This document shows, piece after piece, positions 42,246-50,255 of a DNA stretch of 64,000 nt. Every line of letters begins with the position of its first letter. Position 1 is the stretch's first letter. Below the pieces are notes generated by a model. It was given only the letters and a program-made list of their open reading frames with translations. It was not told the origin of the DNA and did no database searches. This stretch comes from Pseudofrankia saprophytica. GTDB lineage: Bacteria > Actinomycetota > Actinomycetes > Frankiales > Frankiaceae. The stretch is taken from NCBI RefSeq assembly GCF_000235425.2, contig NZ_KI912266.1, positions 6,106,029-6,170,028 of the forward strand, given 5' to 3'. Position numbers and translations under genes: made by a program.

Positions 42246-43999
42246 CGGTCAGCGGATCGCCCGACAGCCTCCTCGTAGGCGGCGACCGCGGTCGGCAGGG
42301 TCGGGAAGATCAGGTCGGTGCCGATTCGGCCGGCCACGCCGTGCGCGACGAGGGCGTCGAGCAGCTCCTGCTTGACGCGGGCGAGCGCGACGACGATGCC
42401 GCGGCCGGTGAGTTCGACGCGCAGGTCCTCCAGCGCGTCCAGCCCGGTGATGTCGACCTCGGTGTTCGCCTCCATGTTGAGGACGAACCATTCGACGGGG
42501 CCTTGCCGTGTCATCGCATCGACGGCGGCGAGCGCGCGGCGGCGGAAGTTCTGCGCGTTGGCGAAGAAGATCGGCGAGTCGTAGCGGTACACGACGAGGC
42601 CCGCGATGAGCTCGGCGTCCGGGTAGTCGTCGATGTCGTGCATGCCGTCCACCTCGGGTACCCGCGCGAGGATGGCGTCGTGCGGGCGGGCCACCCGCGC
42701 CAGCAGGTCGGCCAGTGAGAGGGCGACGGCGATCAGGATGCCGTAGAGGATGTTGAACGCGAGCACGCCGGCGAGCGCGGCGAGCGCGAGCAGCAGCTCG
42801 CTGCGCCGGAACCGGGCCAGGCGCCGGAAGCCGGCCACGTCCACCAGCTGGACCGCGGCGTAGATGACGATCGCGCCGAGCACGGCCGTCGGGAAGGTGG
42901 CCAGCGCCGGGCGCAGGAACAGCAGCACACCCACCACGGCGCCGACGGCGACCAGCGAGTGCAGCTGGCTGCGGCTGCCGGCCGCCGCGCCCAGGGCGGT
43001 GCGGCTGCCGCTGCTGCTCACCGGGAACCCGGACAGGAGCCCGGTACCGAGGTTGGCCGCGCCGAGTCCCAGCAGCTCGCCGTTCGCGTCGATCTCACCG
43101 TGGCCGGCGCGGCTGGCGAACGCCCGGGCGGTCAGCATGTTGTCGGTGTAGCCGACGAACAGCACCCCGAAGGCGGGGATCACCAGCCTGGCCAGGTCCG
43201 CCGCGGCCGGCGGCGTCGGGCGGGGCAGGCCGCCGGGAACGTCACCGACCACCGCGATTCCATGCGCGTCCAGGTCGAAGACCGCGACGGCGACGGTCGC
43301 CAGCACGACGGCCAGCAGCGGCGCAGGCCCGCCGGGCCAGCGCCATCGGAGCAGGAACAGGAACACCAGCGCGGTCACGGCGAGCACGACGGTGCCCATC
43401 TGCGCTGCTCCGACGTGGCGTGCGAACGAGGCAAGCTCGCCGTACATGTTCGCCCCGGTGACGGGAACGCCGGTCGTCTTGCCGAGCTGACCGACGATCA
43501 TGATGACGGCGACGCCAGCCAGGTAGCCGACCAGGATCGGCTGGGAGAGCAGGTCGGCGACGAACCCGAGCCGCGCCACCCGGGCCGCGAGCGCCAGCAA
43601 CCCGACGACGAGGGCGAGCTCGGCGGCGAGCGCCGCGTACCGCGCAGGGTCCCCCGCGGCCAGCGGGCCGACGGCGGCGGCCGTCATGAGCGCCGTCGTC
43701 GACTCCGGGCCGACGGACAGCTGCCGCGACGACCCGAACACCGCGTAGAGCGCCAGTGCCGGCAGCGCCGCCCAGAGCCCGGCCACCGGGGTCAGGCCCG
43801 CGACCCCCGCATAGGCCATCACCTGCGGCACCAGGTAGGCCGCCACCGTCACTCCGGCGAGCACGTCGCCACGCAGCCACCCGCGCCGGTATCCGCGCAC
43901 CCACCCGACCATCGGCACCCACCCGAGTGCCCGAACCACCCACCCCACCCGGGCCACCGCGCTCCTCGTCACCGTGGCGACCATGCTCGCCGTCCGCAT
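42242..43999 (-). CDS. SulP-family anion transporter with C-terminal STAS domain
   Basis: 585 residues from ATG 43999 (ATG 43984 also possible). About 10-12 membrane segments run through residues 35-430, with the SulP signature PVAGLWAALPALALYAVFGSSRQLSVGPESTTALM. The STAS domain (about 455-580) has VEWFVLNMEANTEVDITGLDALEDLRVEL. Members move sulfate, bicarbonate, or other anions; no sulfur-assimilation genes are adjacent. The stop codon overlaps the GntR gene's stop on the other strand. Confidence 0.94.
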   Translation of the reverse strand: MRTASMVATVTRSAVARVGWVVRALGWVPMVGWVRGYRRGWLRGDVLAGVTVAAYLVPQVMAYAGVAGLTPVAGLWAALPALALYAVFGSSRQLSVGPESTTALMTAAAVGPLAAGDPARYAALAAELALVVGLLALAARVARLGFVADLLSQPILVGYLAGVAVIMIVGQLGKTTGVPVTGANMYGELASFARHVGAAQMGTVVLAVTALVFLFLLRWRWPGGPAPLLAVVLATVAVAVFDLDAHGIAVVGDVPGGLPRPTPPAAADLARLVIPAFGVLFVGYTDNMLTARAFASRAGHGEIDANGELLGLGAANLGTGLLSGFPVSSSGSRTALGAAAGSRSQLHSLVAVGAVVGVLLFLRPALATFPTAVLGAIVIYAAVQLVDVAGFRRLARFRRSELLLALAALAGVLAFNILYGILIAVALSLADLLARVARPHDAILARVPEVDGMHDIDDYPDAELIAGLVVYRYDSPIFFANAQNFRRRALAAVDAMTRQGPVEWFVLNMEANTEVDITGLDALEDLRVELTGRGIVVALARVKQELLDALVAHGVAGRIGTDLIFPTLPTAVAAYEEAVGRSADR

Positions 44000-44183
44000 C
44001 GGCCTCCGCGGGCGCGATCGGCGAGCATTGTCGCGCCTGGCCGCCCCGTCGCGCCCGGCTCGTTCGCCGCGTCGGTACCCACAGGTCCCGTGCGCGCGGG
44101 ACGTCCGCACCGCGATCCACCCAGCCCGATGGCGCACAGTCAACAGACAGTGCCGGTGCTCGACGGACGGGAGAAGCGGTGTC

Positions 44184-44621
44184 ATGAGCAGCTGGGCGAT
44201 AGACCATGCGGGTATGCGGGTGTTGTCCGACGAGGACTGCGCGACGTTGCTGGGCAGCCGGCAGGTCGGGCGGGTGGCGTTCCTGCTGGATGGCGAGGTG
44301 GAGATCTTCCCCGTGGCCTTCGTGCTCGACGGCTCGGCGGTCGCGTTCCGCTCCACGATCGGCACGAAGCTCGCCGCCACGCTCGACCACGCCACCGTCG
44401 CCTTCGAGGTCGACCGGTTCGAGCCGGCTTCGCGCGCGGGCTGGAGCGTCGTCGTCAAGGGCACCTGCGAGGAGGTTCACGACGAGGCGGCCCAGGCCCG
44501 GCTGGACTCGATCGGGTTCCGCACCTGGATCGAGCGGCCGGAGACCGAGAGCCAGTTCCGCTGGGTGCGCATCCGCCCGTACTCCATCACCGGCCGGGCA
44601 TTGCCGCCCCACCCGGCCTGA
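44184..44621 (+). CDS. Pyridoxamine 5'-phosphate oxidase-like (FMN-binding split barrel) protein
   Basis: 145 residues from ATG 44184 with GGGAGAAG upstream. The split-barrel pattern is visible: GMRVLSDEDCATLLGSRQVGRVAFLLDGEVEIFPVAFVLDGSAVAFRSTIGTKLAA, as in the small Rv-type FMN/F420-binding proteins that reduce or sequester flavin substrates. It is divergent from the SulP gene. Enzymatic role is not known. Confidence 0.9.
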   Translation: MSSWAIDHAGMRVLSDEDCATLLGSRQVGRVAFLLDGEVEIFPVAFVLDGSAVAFRSTIGTKLAATLDHATVAFEVDRFEPASRAGWSVVVKGTCEEVHDEAAQARLDSIGFRTWIERPETESQFRWVRIRPYSITGRALPPHPA

Positions 44622-44771
44622 AGGTGCCGCTGGAAACCACCCACCTCCCAGCCAGTGAGGCGGACAGGAAAACCCGTCCGACGCGCCGCGACTTCTGATA
44701 CCTGCCTATTTTCCCGCGGGCGCGCCATGATATCGGCAACGTCCGTACTCGCCCGGCGAGGGGAGGCCACG

Positions 44772-45215
44772 GTGACCAGAGCCGAACCAACCATCACCGT
44801 TTCGTTCGATGCCAGGCTGCTGGACGACGGAGGTAGGTTCCCCGCCGAACTGGGCTACCGGCCCGTCGATCCGTTCGCCGTCGTCATCCGCTTTGACGTC
44901 GGCAGCGGGCCGCGGGTCGAATGGGTTTTCGCCCGTGAGTTGCTCGAGGACGGCCTGCGCCGACCCGCCGGCATCGCGGACGTGCGGATAGCCCCGATCA
45001 CCCATGCCGGCGAGCCCGTCGTCGAACTGTGGCTGACGAGCCCCGGCGGCCACGCCCGGATCGGCCTGCCGCGCTGGGCGGTACGCACCTTCCTGCGTCG
45101 CGTCGCCACCTCGGTGCCGTCGGGCACCGAGTCGGGCCACATCGACTGGGACCTGGAGCTCTCCCTCCTTTCCGAGGGTGGTCTCACCGGCGACGGACCC
45201 AGCATGACCAGCTGA
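44772..45215 (+). CDS. SsgA-like sporulation/cell-division protein
   Basis: 147 residues from GTG 44772 after GGGGAGG; earlier in-frame ATGs lack support. It matches the SsgA-like protein family: TITVSFDARLL, YRPVDPFAVVIRFDVGSGPRVEWVFARELLEDGL and LPRWAVRTFLRRVATSVPSGTESGHIDWD. SALPs occur only in morphologically complex actinobacteria and position septum formation (FtsZ recruitment) or spore-wall synthesis. This supports a sporulating, mycelial host. Its neighbours (PNPOx-like and pntB) seem unrelated. Confidence 0.93.
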   Translation: MTRAEPTITVSFDARLLDDGGRFPAELGYRPVDPFAVVIRFDVGSGPRVEWVFARELLEDGLRRPAGIADVRIAPITHAGEPVVELWLTSPGGHARIGLPRWAVRTFLRRVATSVPSGTESGHIDWDLELSLLSEGGLTGDGPSMTS

Positions 45216-45286
45216 GCAGGCGCGTTCATCGGTAAGGGGAGGCGCGCGTTCCCCGGCGCGCGCTGCCGCGTCGGCCCAGGGCCGTT

Positions 45287-46735
45287 TCAGTGAACGAGGG
45301 CTTTGGTGGCGGCGGTGAGAGCGGCGAGGCCGGCCTTTGCGTCGGCGAAGAGCACGCCGGTCTTCGGGTCGGTGTAGAGCTCGTTGTCGATACCGGTGTA
45401 GCCGGGTCCTAGCGAGCGTTTGACGACGACGACGCTGCGGGCCTTGTCGACATCGAGGATCGGCATGCCGGAAACAGGGTTGCCCTGGCGGCGGGCGGCC
45501 GGGTTCGTCACGTCGTTCGCGCCCACGACCAGGGCGACGTCCGCACGGGCGAGTTCGGCGTTCGCCTCGGCCAGCTCCAGCATCAACCGGTACGGGACGC
45601 GCGCCTCGGCGAGCAGCACGTTCATGTGCCCCGGCAGCCGACCGGCGACCGGATGGATCGCGTAGTGGACGTCGACCCCGAGCGAGGCGAGCAGCTCGGC
45701 GAGCTCGACGACCTCGTGCTGCGCCCGCGCCGCGGCGAGGCCGTAGCCCGGCACGATGACGACCCGAGCGGCATAGGCGAGCTGCAGCGCGACGTCGTCG
45801 GCCGCCGCCGCTCGCACCCACGCGGAACTGTCCCCGCCGCCGGTCCGGGAGGCGCCGCGCGTCGCAGGAGTGCCGCCGCCGTCGCCTGTCCCGAGCCCGC
45901 CGAGGACGATCGCGATGACCGAGCGGTTCATCGCCTCGGCCGTCAGTACGGTGAGGATCGCGCCGGACGCCCCGACCAGCGCGCCCGCGATGATCAGAAT
46001 GTTCGTGTCGAGCACGAAGCCCGCCATCGCGACGGCGATGCCGGTGCAGGCGCCCAGCAGCGAGATGACGACCGGCATGTCGGCGCCGCCGATCGGCAGG
46101 ACCGTCAGCACGCCGAAGGCCAGCGCCGCCACCGCCGCCGCCGTCAGCGCCGACGCTCCGCCGCGGCCGGCGACGACCGCCACGGCGCCGCCGACGGCCA
46201 CTGCCGCCATCGCCGCGGCGAGCACCCGGCTCCCCCGGAAGGTCACCGGAGCGCCCAGGGCCGGTCCCCGCAGCTTGCCGGCCGCGACCAGTGAGCCGGA
46301 GAACGTCACGGCGCCGATGACCACGTCCAGCCCGGTGGCAACCGTCGTTCGCGTGGAGGCGTCGGCAAGTTCGGCCGCGCCGCCTAGGCGGACGACATTG
46401 GCGAACGCGACCAGTACCGCCGCCCCGCCGCCGACCGCGTTGAACAGGCTCACCAGCTGCGGCATCGCCGTCATCGGCACCGACCGGGCCGCAAAGAGGC
46501 CAGCTCCCCCGCCGACGAGCAGCCCGGCGACCAGCACCGCGAGGCCGGTCACGGTGATCAGGTGGTCGCGGGCGAGCAGCCCCGCCGCCGTGGCCACCGC
46601 GAGGATCATGCCGGCGGCGGACAGCTGGTTGCCGCGACGCGCCCGCGCCGGCGAGTTCAGCAGGCGCAGTCCCAGCACGAAGCACACCGCCGCGGCGACG
46701 AACAGCAGGTGGACCGCCGCGTCTGAGCCGCTCAT
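45287..46735 (-). CDS. pntB: NAD(P) transhydrogenase beta subunit
   Basis: 482 residues. The N-terminal two thirds carry eight or nine hydrophobic segments (proton channel); the C-terminal domain III binds NADP(H): VIVPGYGLAAARAQHEVVELAELL, AIHPVAGRLPGHMNVLLAEARVPY, VALVVGANDVTNPAAR and VVVKRSLGPGYTGIDNELY. With PntAa and PntAb it forms the proton-driven enzyme that reduces NADP+ with NADH. It is last in a leftward pntAa-pntAb-pntB operon, 36 bases after pntAb. Confidence 0.96.
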   Translation of the reverse strand: MSGSDAAVHLLFVAAAVCFVLGLRLLNSPARARRGNQLSAAGMILAVATAAGLLARDHLITVTGLAVLVAGLLVGGGAGLFAARSVPMTAMPQLVSLFNAVGGGAAVLVAFANVVRLGGAAELADASTRTTVATGLDVVIGAVTFSGSLVAAGKLRGPALGAPVTFRGSRVLAAAMAAVAVGGAVAVVAGRGGASALTAAAVAALAFGVLTVLPIGGADMPVVISLLGACTGIAVAMAGFVLDTNILIIAGALVGASGAILTVLTAEAMNRSVIAIVLGGLGTGDGGGTPATRGASRTGGGDSSAWVRAAAADDVALQLAYAARVVIVPGYGLAAARAQHEVVELAELLASLGVDVHYAIHPVAGRLPGHMNVLLAEARVPYRLMLELAEANAELARADVALVVGANDVTNPAARRQGNPVSGMPILDVDKARSVVVVKRSLGPGYTGIDNELYTDPKTGVLFADAKAGLAALTAATKALVH

Positions 46736-46771
46736 GACCGCTTGTCGCCGCTCATGACCGCCCGGGTGCCC

Positions 46772-47185
46772 TCACGGCCGGCCCGTTCGGGATCCGCGCG
46801 CCTCGCGCGGGCCCCGCTCTCCGTCGGCCGCGTCGCCGGCGTCCTTGCCGCCAGCGCCCTCTCCGCCAGCGCCCTTGCCGCCGAGGTCCCCGGCGCGAAC
46901 CGTGGGACGGCGGCGGAACATCTCCAGCATCCGGTCGGTGACGACGTAACCACCGACGACGTTGGCCGCGGCGAACGCGGCGGCGACGAAGACCAGCACG
47001 TAGCCGAGCGGAGAGTCCGCCCCGGCGGCGACGATCATCACACCGATGATCACGATGCCGTGGATCGCGTTCGCACCCGACATCAGCGGGGTGTGCAGCG
47101 TCGACGGAACCTTGCCGACGACCTCGAACCCGACCAGCAGGCTCAGCACCAGCACCGTCAGCCCGTTGACCAGCTCAGCGCTCAT
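46772..47185 (-). CDS. pntAb: NAD(P) transhydrogenase alpha-2 membrane subunit
   Basis: 137 residues from ATG 47185, which overlaps the pntAa stop by four bases (ATGA). Three membrane helices with the typical block VVGKVPSTLHTPLMSGANAIHGIVIIGVMI and FAAANVVGGYVVTDRMLEMF. The last 45 residues are a Gly/Ala/Asp/Arg low-complexity tail not found in typical members. Membrane domain of the three-subunit transhydrogenase. Confidence 0.95.
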   Translation of the reverse strand: MSAELVNGLTVLVLSLLVGFEVVGKVPSTLHTPLMSGANAIHGIVIIGVMIVAAGADSPLGYVLVFVAAAFAAANVVGGYVVTDRMLEMFRRRPTVRAGDLGGKGAGGEGAGGKDAGDAADGERGPREARGSRTGRP

Positions 47186-48657
47186 GACGCACACCCCAAC
47201 TCGGCGCCGTGGAATTCCCCGATGCCGCCGCCCGCGCCGTCGTGGCGCTCGCCGTCGTGGCGCTCGCCGTCGTGGCGCTCGCCGTCGTGGCGCTCGCCGT
47301 CGGCGAGCAGTGCCGCGGTCGCGGGCTGGACGACGCTGCCGGCGTGGGTGATGACGACGCCGGCCTGGATCTCGTCCGTCAGGTCGACGGCAAGCGCGCC
47401 GTCGCTGACCAGGAGGCCGAGCAGCGCGGCGACGTTGCGGGCGTACGCCGTCGACGCGGCCGACGGGATGGTGGCCGGCAGGTTGCCGGCACCGATGACG
47501 GTGACGCCGCCCGCCGTCACGATGGTCTCGTCCGGCGCGGAGATCTCGACGTTGCCGCCGCGCGGACCCGCGGCCAGGTCGACGACCACCGAACCGGGGC
47601 GCATCGCATGGACGGCCTGTTCGGTGACCAGCAACGGCGGGCGACGTCCGGGTAGCTGAGCGGTCGTGATCACGACATCGTGTCGGGCGACCACCGCGGC
47701 GATGGCTTCCCGCTGCGCGGCCTGCTCGCCGGCGGTCAGCGCCCGCGCATGGCCGCCCCGCTCGGCGCCGCCCATCACCACGCCGCCCACGCCGCCCGGC
47801 CCGCCCAGCCCGTCGTCGCTGGCCGCGGCGAGGTCGAGGAAGGCGGCGCCCAGCGACTCGACCTCGCCGCGCGCCGCCGGGCGGATGTCATAGGCGCGCA
47901 CGACCGCGCCGAGGCGGTGCGCGGTCCCGATCGCGGCAAGCCCCGCGACGCCGGCACCGAGCACCAGGACCTCGGCGGGGCAGGCGGTGCCGGCGGCCGT
48001 CATGAGCAGCGGGAAGTAGCGCGGGCTGGCATCCGCGGCGACCAGGACCGCCTTGTAGCCGGCGACGTTCGCCTGCGACATCAACGCGTCCATCGCCTGC
48101 GCGCGGCCGAGCGTGCGCGGCAGACCGTCGAGGCTGACCGCCGTCACGCCGCATTCGGCGAGCCTCGCCATCGTCCGCGGCCGCAGCAAGGGCGCGAGCA
48201 GGCCGACGAGGACCTGGCCGCGGCGCAGGGCCGCGAGCGTGTCCGGCCCTGGGAGCGCCACGCCCAGCACGACGTCGGCCCATTCCAGCAGCCACTGCCG
48301 CGTCCCCAGCACCGCGCCCGCGTCCGCGTACGCCCCGTCGGAGAACCAGGCGTCCCGGCCGGCACCGTTCTCGACGAGCACCCCGACCCCGAGTGCCTTC
48401 AGCCGCCCGACCACGTCGGGCACCATCGCGACCCGCCGCTCCCCCGGCTCGGTCTCCTTCAACACCCCCACGATCGGCGCCCGAACTCGCCCCCGGTGCC
48501 GGCGCCCAGCCTCGCCGGCCCGCGCGGTGCCGCCTTGCTCACGCGGGGCTCGGGGCGCGGTCGCCTCGGATAATCGCGGGTTCGCGTCTGCCTCCGAGGC
48601 CGAAGGCCGCGTGGCCTGGCGCTCGTCGCGCGGCCTGGGGCCGGGCACGGCCCTCAT
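47182..48657 (-). CDS. pntAa: NAD(P) transhydrogenase alpha-1 subunit (NAD-binding)
   Basis: 491 residues from ATG 48657, which has GAGAGGAGC at good spacing; the upstream open frame is spurious. After a disordered 55-residue leader comes the alanine dehydrogenase/PntA fold: VGVLKETEPGERRVAMVPDVV, SQANVAGYKAVLVAA, NAD-binding VLVLGAGVAGLAAIGTAHRLGAVVRAYD, and ITTAQLPGRRPPLLVTEQAV. The C-terminus contains four GERHD repeats. It starts the three-gene operon. Confidence 0.95.
   Translation of the reverse strand: MRAVPGPRPRDERQATRPSASEADANPRLSEATAPRAPREQGGTARAGEAGRRHRGRVRAPIVGVLKETEPGERRVAMVPDVVGRLKALGVGVLVENGAGRDAWFSDGAYADAGAVLGTRQWLLEWADVVLGVALPGPDTLAALRRGQVLVGLLAPLLRPRTMARLAECGVTAVSLDGLPRTLGRAQAMDALMSQANVAGYKAVLVAADASPRYFPLLMTAAGTACPAEVLVLGAGVAGLAAIGTAHRLGAVVRAYDIRPAARGEVESLGAAFLDLAAASDDGLGGPGGVGGVVMGGAERGGHARALTAGEQAAQREAIAAVVARHDVVITTAQLPGRRPPLLVTEQAVHAMRPGSVVVDLAAGPRGGNVEISAPDETIVTAGGVTVIGAGNLPATIPSAASTAYARNVAALLGLLVSDGALAVDLTDEIQAGVVITHAGSVVQPATAALLADGERHDGERHDGERHDGERHDGAGGGIGEFHGAELGCAS
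47236..47295. repeat. Four tandem 15-bp repeats in the 3' end of pntAa
   Basis: The unit GCCGTCGTGGCGCTC occurs four times, giving GERHD repeats in the protein on the minus strand. Unit length keeps the frame, so slippage would only change the tail length. Confidence 0.95.
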
Positions 48658-49077
48658 CGCGACCAGCTCCTCTCGGATGACCGGTGACTGGCGGTACGGC
48701 TGGCACCGGACCGTGGGAACCGGCGTCCGCCCGAAAGGCATCGTCCCGCACCGCGGCCGCCGGCGAAACAGCCTGGGGCCGACCACGCCTCGCCAATCTC
48801 GGCCCTGTTCAGGCCCGTTCGGTCAGGCGCATCTCGAAGGGGCCGGCTCAGGCCGCGGTCGGATCGGTGCGAGGCCCGCACCCGCGACAGGCAGGCGGGA
48901 GCACCGGACCCGCCGGTTGGCACGCGGCAGTGGACCGATCGGCGTGGCGAGAGGAGCGGTTCGGCCCCCCGCGACGAGAGACGGGCGGGGAACACTGGAA
49001 ATGGCACCACGATCTGGACGATCCGCCGCCTGGGCGGCGGACGCGCACGGTGCCTGGTACGTGGGGACGTGGGGACG

Positions 49078-49788
49078 ATGCGCCGACCCATGAGGATCCT
49101 GCTGGTGGCCGTGCTTGCTCTGGTTCCTGGGCTTGTCGCCTGCGGGAGCGAGGCGGCCGGGCCGCCCACGTCCGCGGCGCCGAGCGCCACGCAGACCGTG
49201 CCCGTCACCCCGACGAGCCCGACGAGCCCGACGAGCCCGACGACGGTCACGCCGACCAGCCCGACGACGGTTCCGACGCGGCCGTCTTCTCCGAGCACAC
49301 CCCCGACGACGGCGCCGGCGACACCGCCGAGCCAGGTGCTGCGCGTCTCCGCCTGGTCGAGTGAGCCGCTGAGCGTCCAGCATCCGACGGTGCCGGTCGC
49401 CCGGCTGGTCGAGGTGCGTTCCGCCCACCACACGGAGGGCGCGATGGCCTACGACCGGCTGGTCTTCGAGTTCACCGGCTCGGTGCCGGGCTACAGCGTC
49501 CGGTACGTCACCGAGGTCGTCTCCCCTGGCCAGGGCGCGGTCGTCCCCCTGCGTGGTCAGGCCTTCGTCGAGGTGGTGTTCTACCCGGCGGCCGCGCACA
49601 ACGACAACGGAGTGTCCACGCTGCGCACCAGCGGCAGTGGCGGCGGGCTGCCGGCCCTCGTCCAGTACCGGATGTCCGGGGACTACGAGGGCTACGTGCA
49701 CTACGGCCTCGGCGTCGACGACCGGGTGGCCATCCGCGTGATGGAGCTCGCGAACCCGTACCGGGTCGCCGTGGACATCGCTTCCTAA
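49078..49788 (+). CDS. Lipoprotein with AMIN-like beta domain
   Basis: 236 residues from ATG 49078 (49069 and 49090 are alternatives). Lipobox VACG follows a short hydrophobic core. A Thr/Pro/Ser-rich linker with TSP repeats spans about residues 25-90. The remaining 145 residues are beta-rich (HTEGAMAYDRLVFEFTGSVPGYSVRYV, FVEVVFYPAAAHND, FGLGVDD-like HYGLGVDDRVAIRVMELANPYRVAVDI) and match the AMIN-like domain of actinobacterial lipoproteins, probably a cell-wall or envelope binder. It is monocistronic. Confidence 0.85.
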   Translation: MRRPMRILLVAVLALVPGLVACGSEAAGPPTSAAPSATQTVPVTPTSPTSPTSPTTVTPTSPTTVPTRPSSPSTPPTTAPATPPSQVLRVSAWSSEPLSVQHPTVPVARLVEVRSAHHTEGAMAYDRLVFEFTGSVPGYSVRYVTEVVSPGQGAVVPLRGQAFVEVVFYPAAAHNDNGVSTLRTSGSGGGLPALVQYRMSGDYEGYVHYGLGVDDRVAIRVMELANPYRVAVDIAS

Positions 49789-49809
49789 CCACCGCGAGCG
49801 GGGCCCGCT

Positions 49810-49825
49810 ATACCCACAGGGGTAT
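49810..49825. promoter_or_regulatory. CsoR-type operator upstream of the repressor gene
   Basis: ATACCC, ACAG, GGGTAT is a perfect 6-bp inverted repeat of the TACCC/GGGTA type bound by CsoR-family repressors. It lies about 85 bases before the csoR-like gene, in its promoter region. Similar half-sites occur before the MMPL gene at 52497-52535. Confidence 0.75.
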
Positions 49826-49907
49826 CTTGGAAGCAAGGTCCGGGGGCCGGGCCAGTGGCCCGGCCCCCGGCGCATGCCCGGTGCGGCAAGAAGCGGAGGT
49901 CGTTGGA

Positions 49908-50177
49908 ATGCAGGCCGACGAGGCGGCGGTGGCCGACGTGATCAAGCGGCTGCGACGAGCCGAGGGGCAGATCAGGGGCATCATCGGCATGATCGAGGAC
50001 AGGCGGGACTGCGCAGAAGTGATCACCCAGCTCGCCGCCGTGTCCCGCGCCCTCGACCGCACCGGCTTCAAGATCATATCCACGAACCTGCGGCAGTGCC
50101 TGGCTGCCCGCGAGAACGGCGAGCAGGCCGAAATCACCGAGGACGAGCTGGAGAAGCTCTTCCTCTCGCTCGCCTGA
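49908..50177 (+). CDS. CsoR-family metal/sulfur-sensing repressor
   Basis: 89 residues from ATG 49908 after GCGGAGG. The all-helical DUF156 fold is clear: VIKRLRRAEGQIRGIIGMIEDRRDCAEVITQLAAVSRALDRTG. Both key cysteines are present (RRDCAEVI and NLRQCLAA), but the His that completes the copper site in CsoR is Asn here (STNLRQC). That favours a persulfide sensor (CstR-like) or another ligand over Cu(I). It is convergent with the MMPL gene, and both promoters carry the same palindrome type, so it likely represses itself and that transporter. Confidence 0.9.
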   Translation: MQADEAAVADVIKRLRRAEGQIRGIIGMIEDRRDCAEVITQLAAVSRALDRTGFKIISTNLRQCLAARENGEQAEITEDELEKLFLSLA

Positions 50178-50255
50178 CGAACCCGCGCTTCCCGCCTGAC
50201 GAACCCGCCGCCGGGTGCGGCCGACATCTGCGCCCACCCCACCCGGCGCGCCAGG

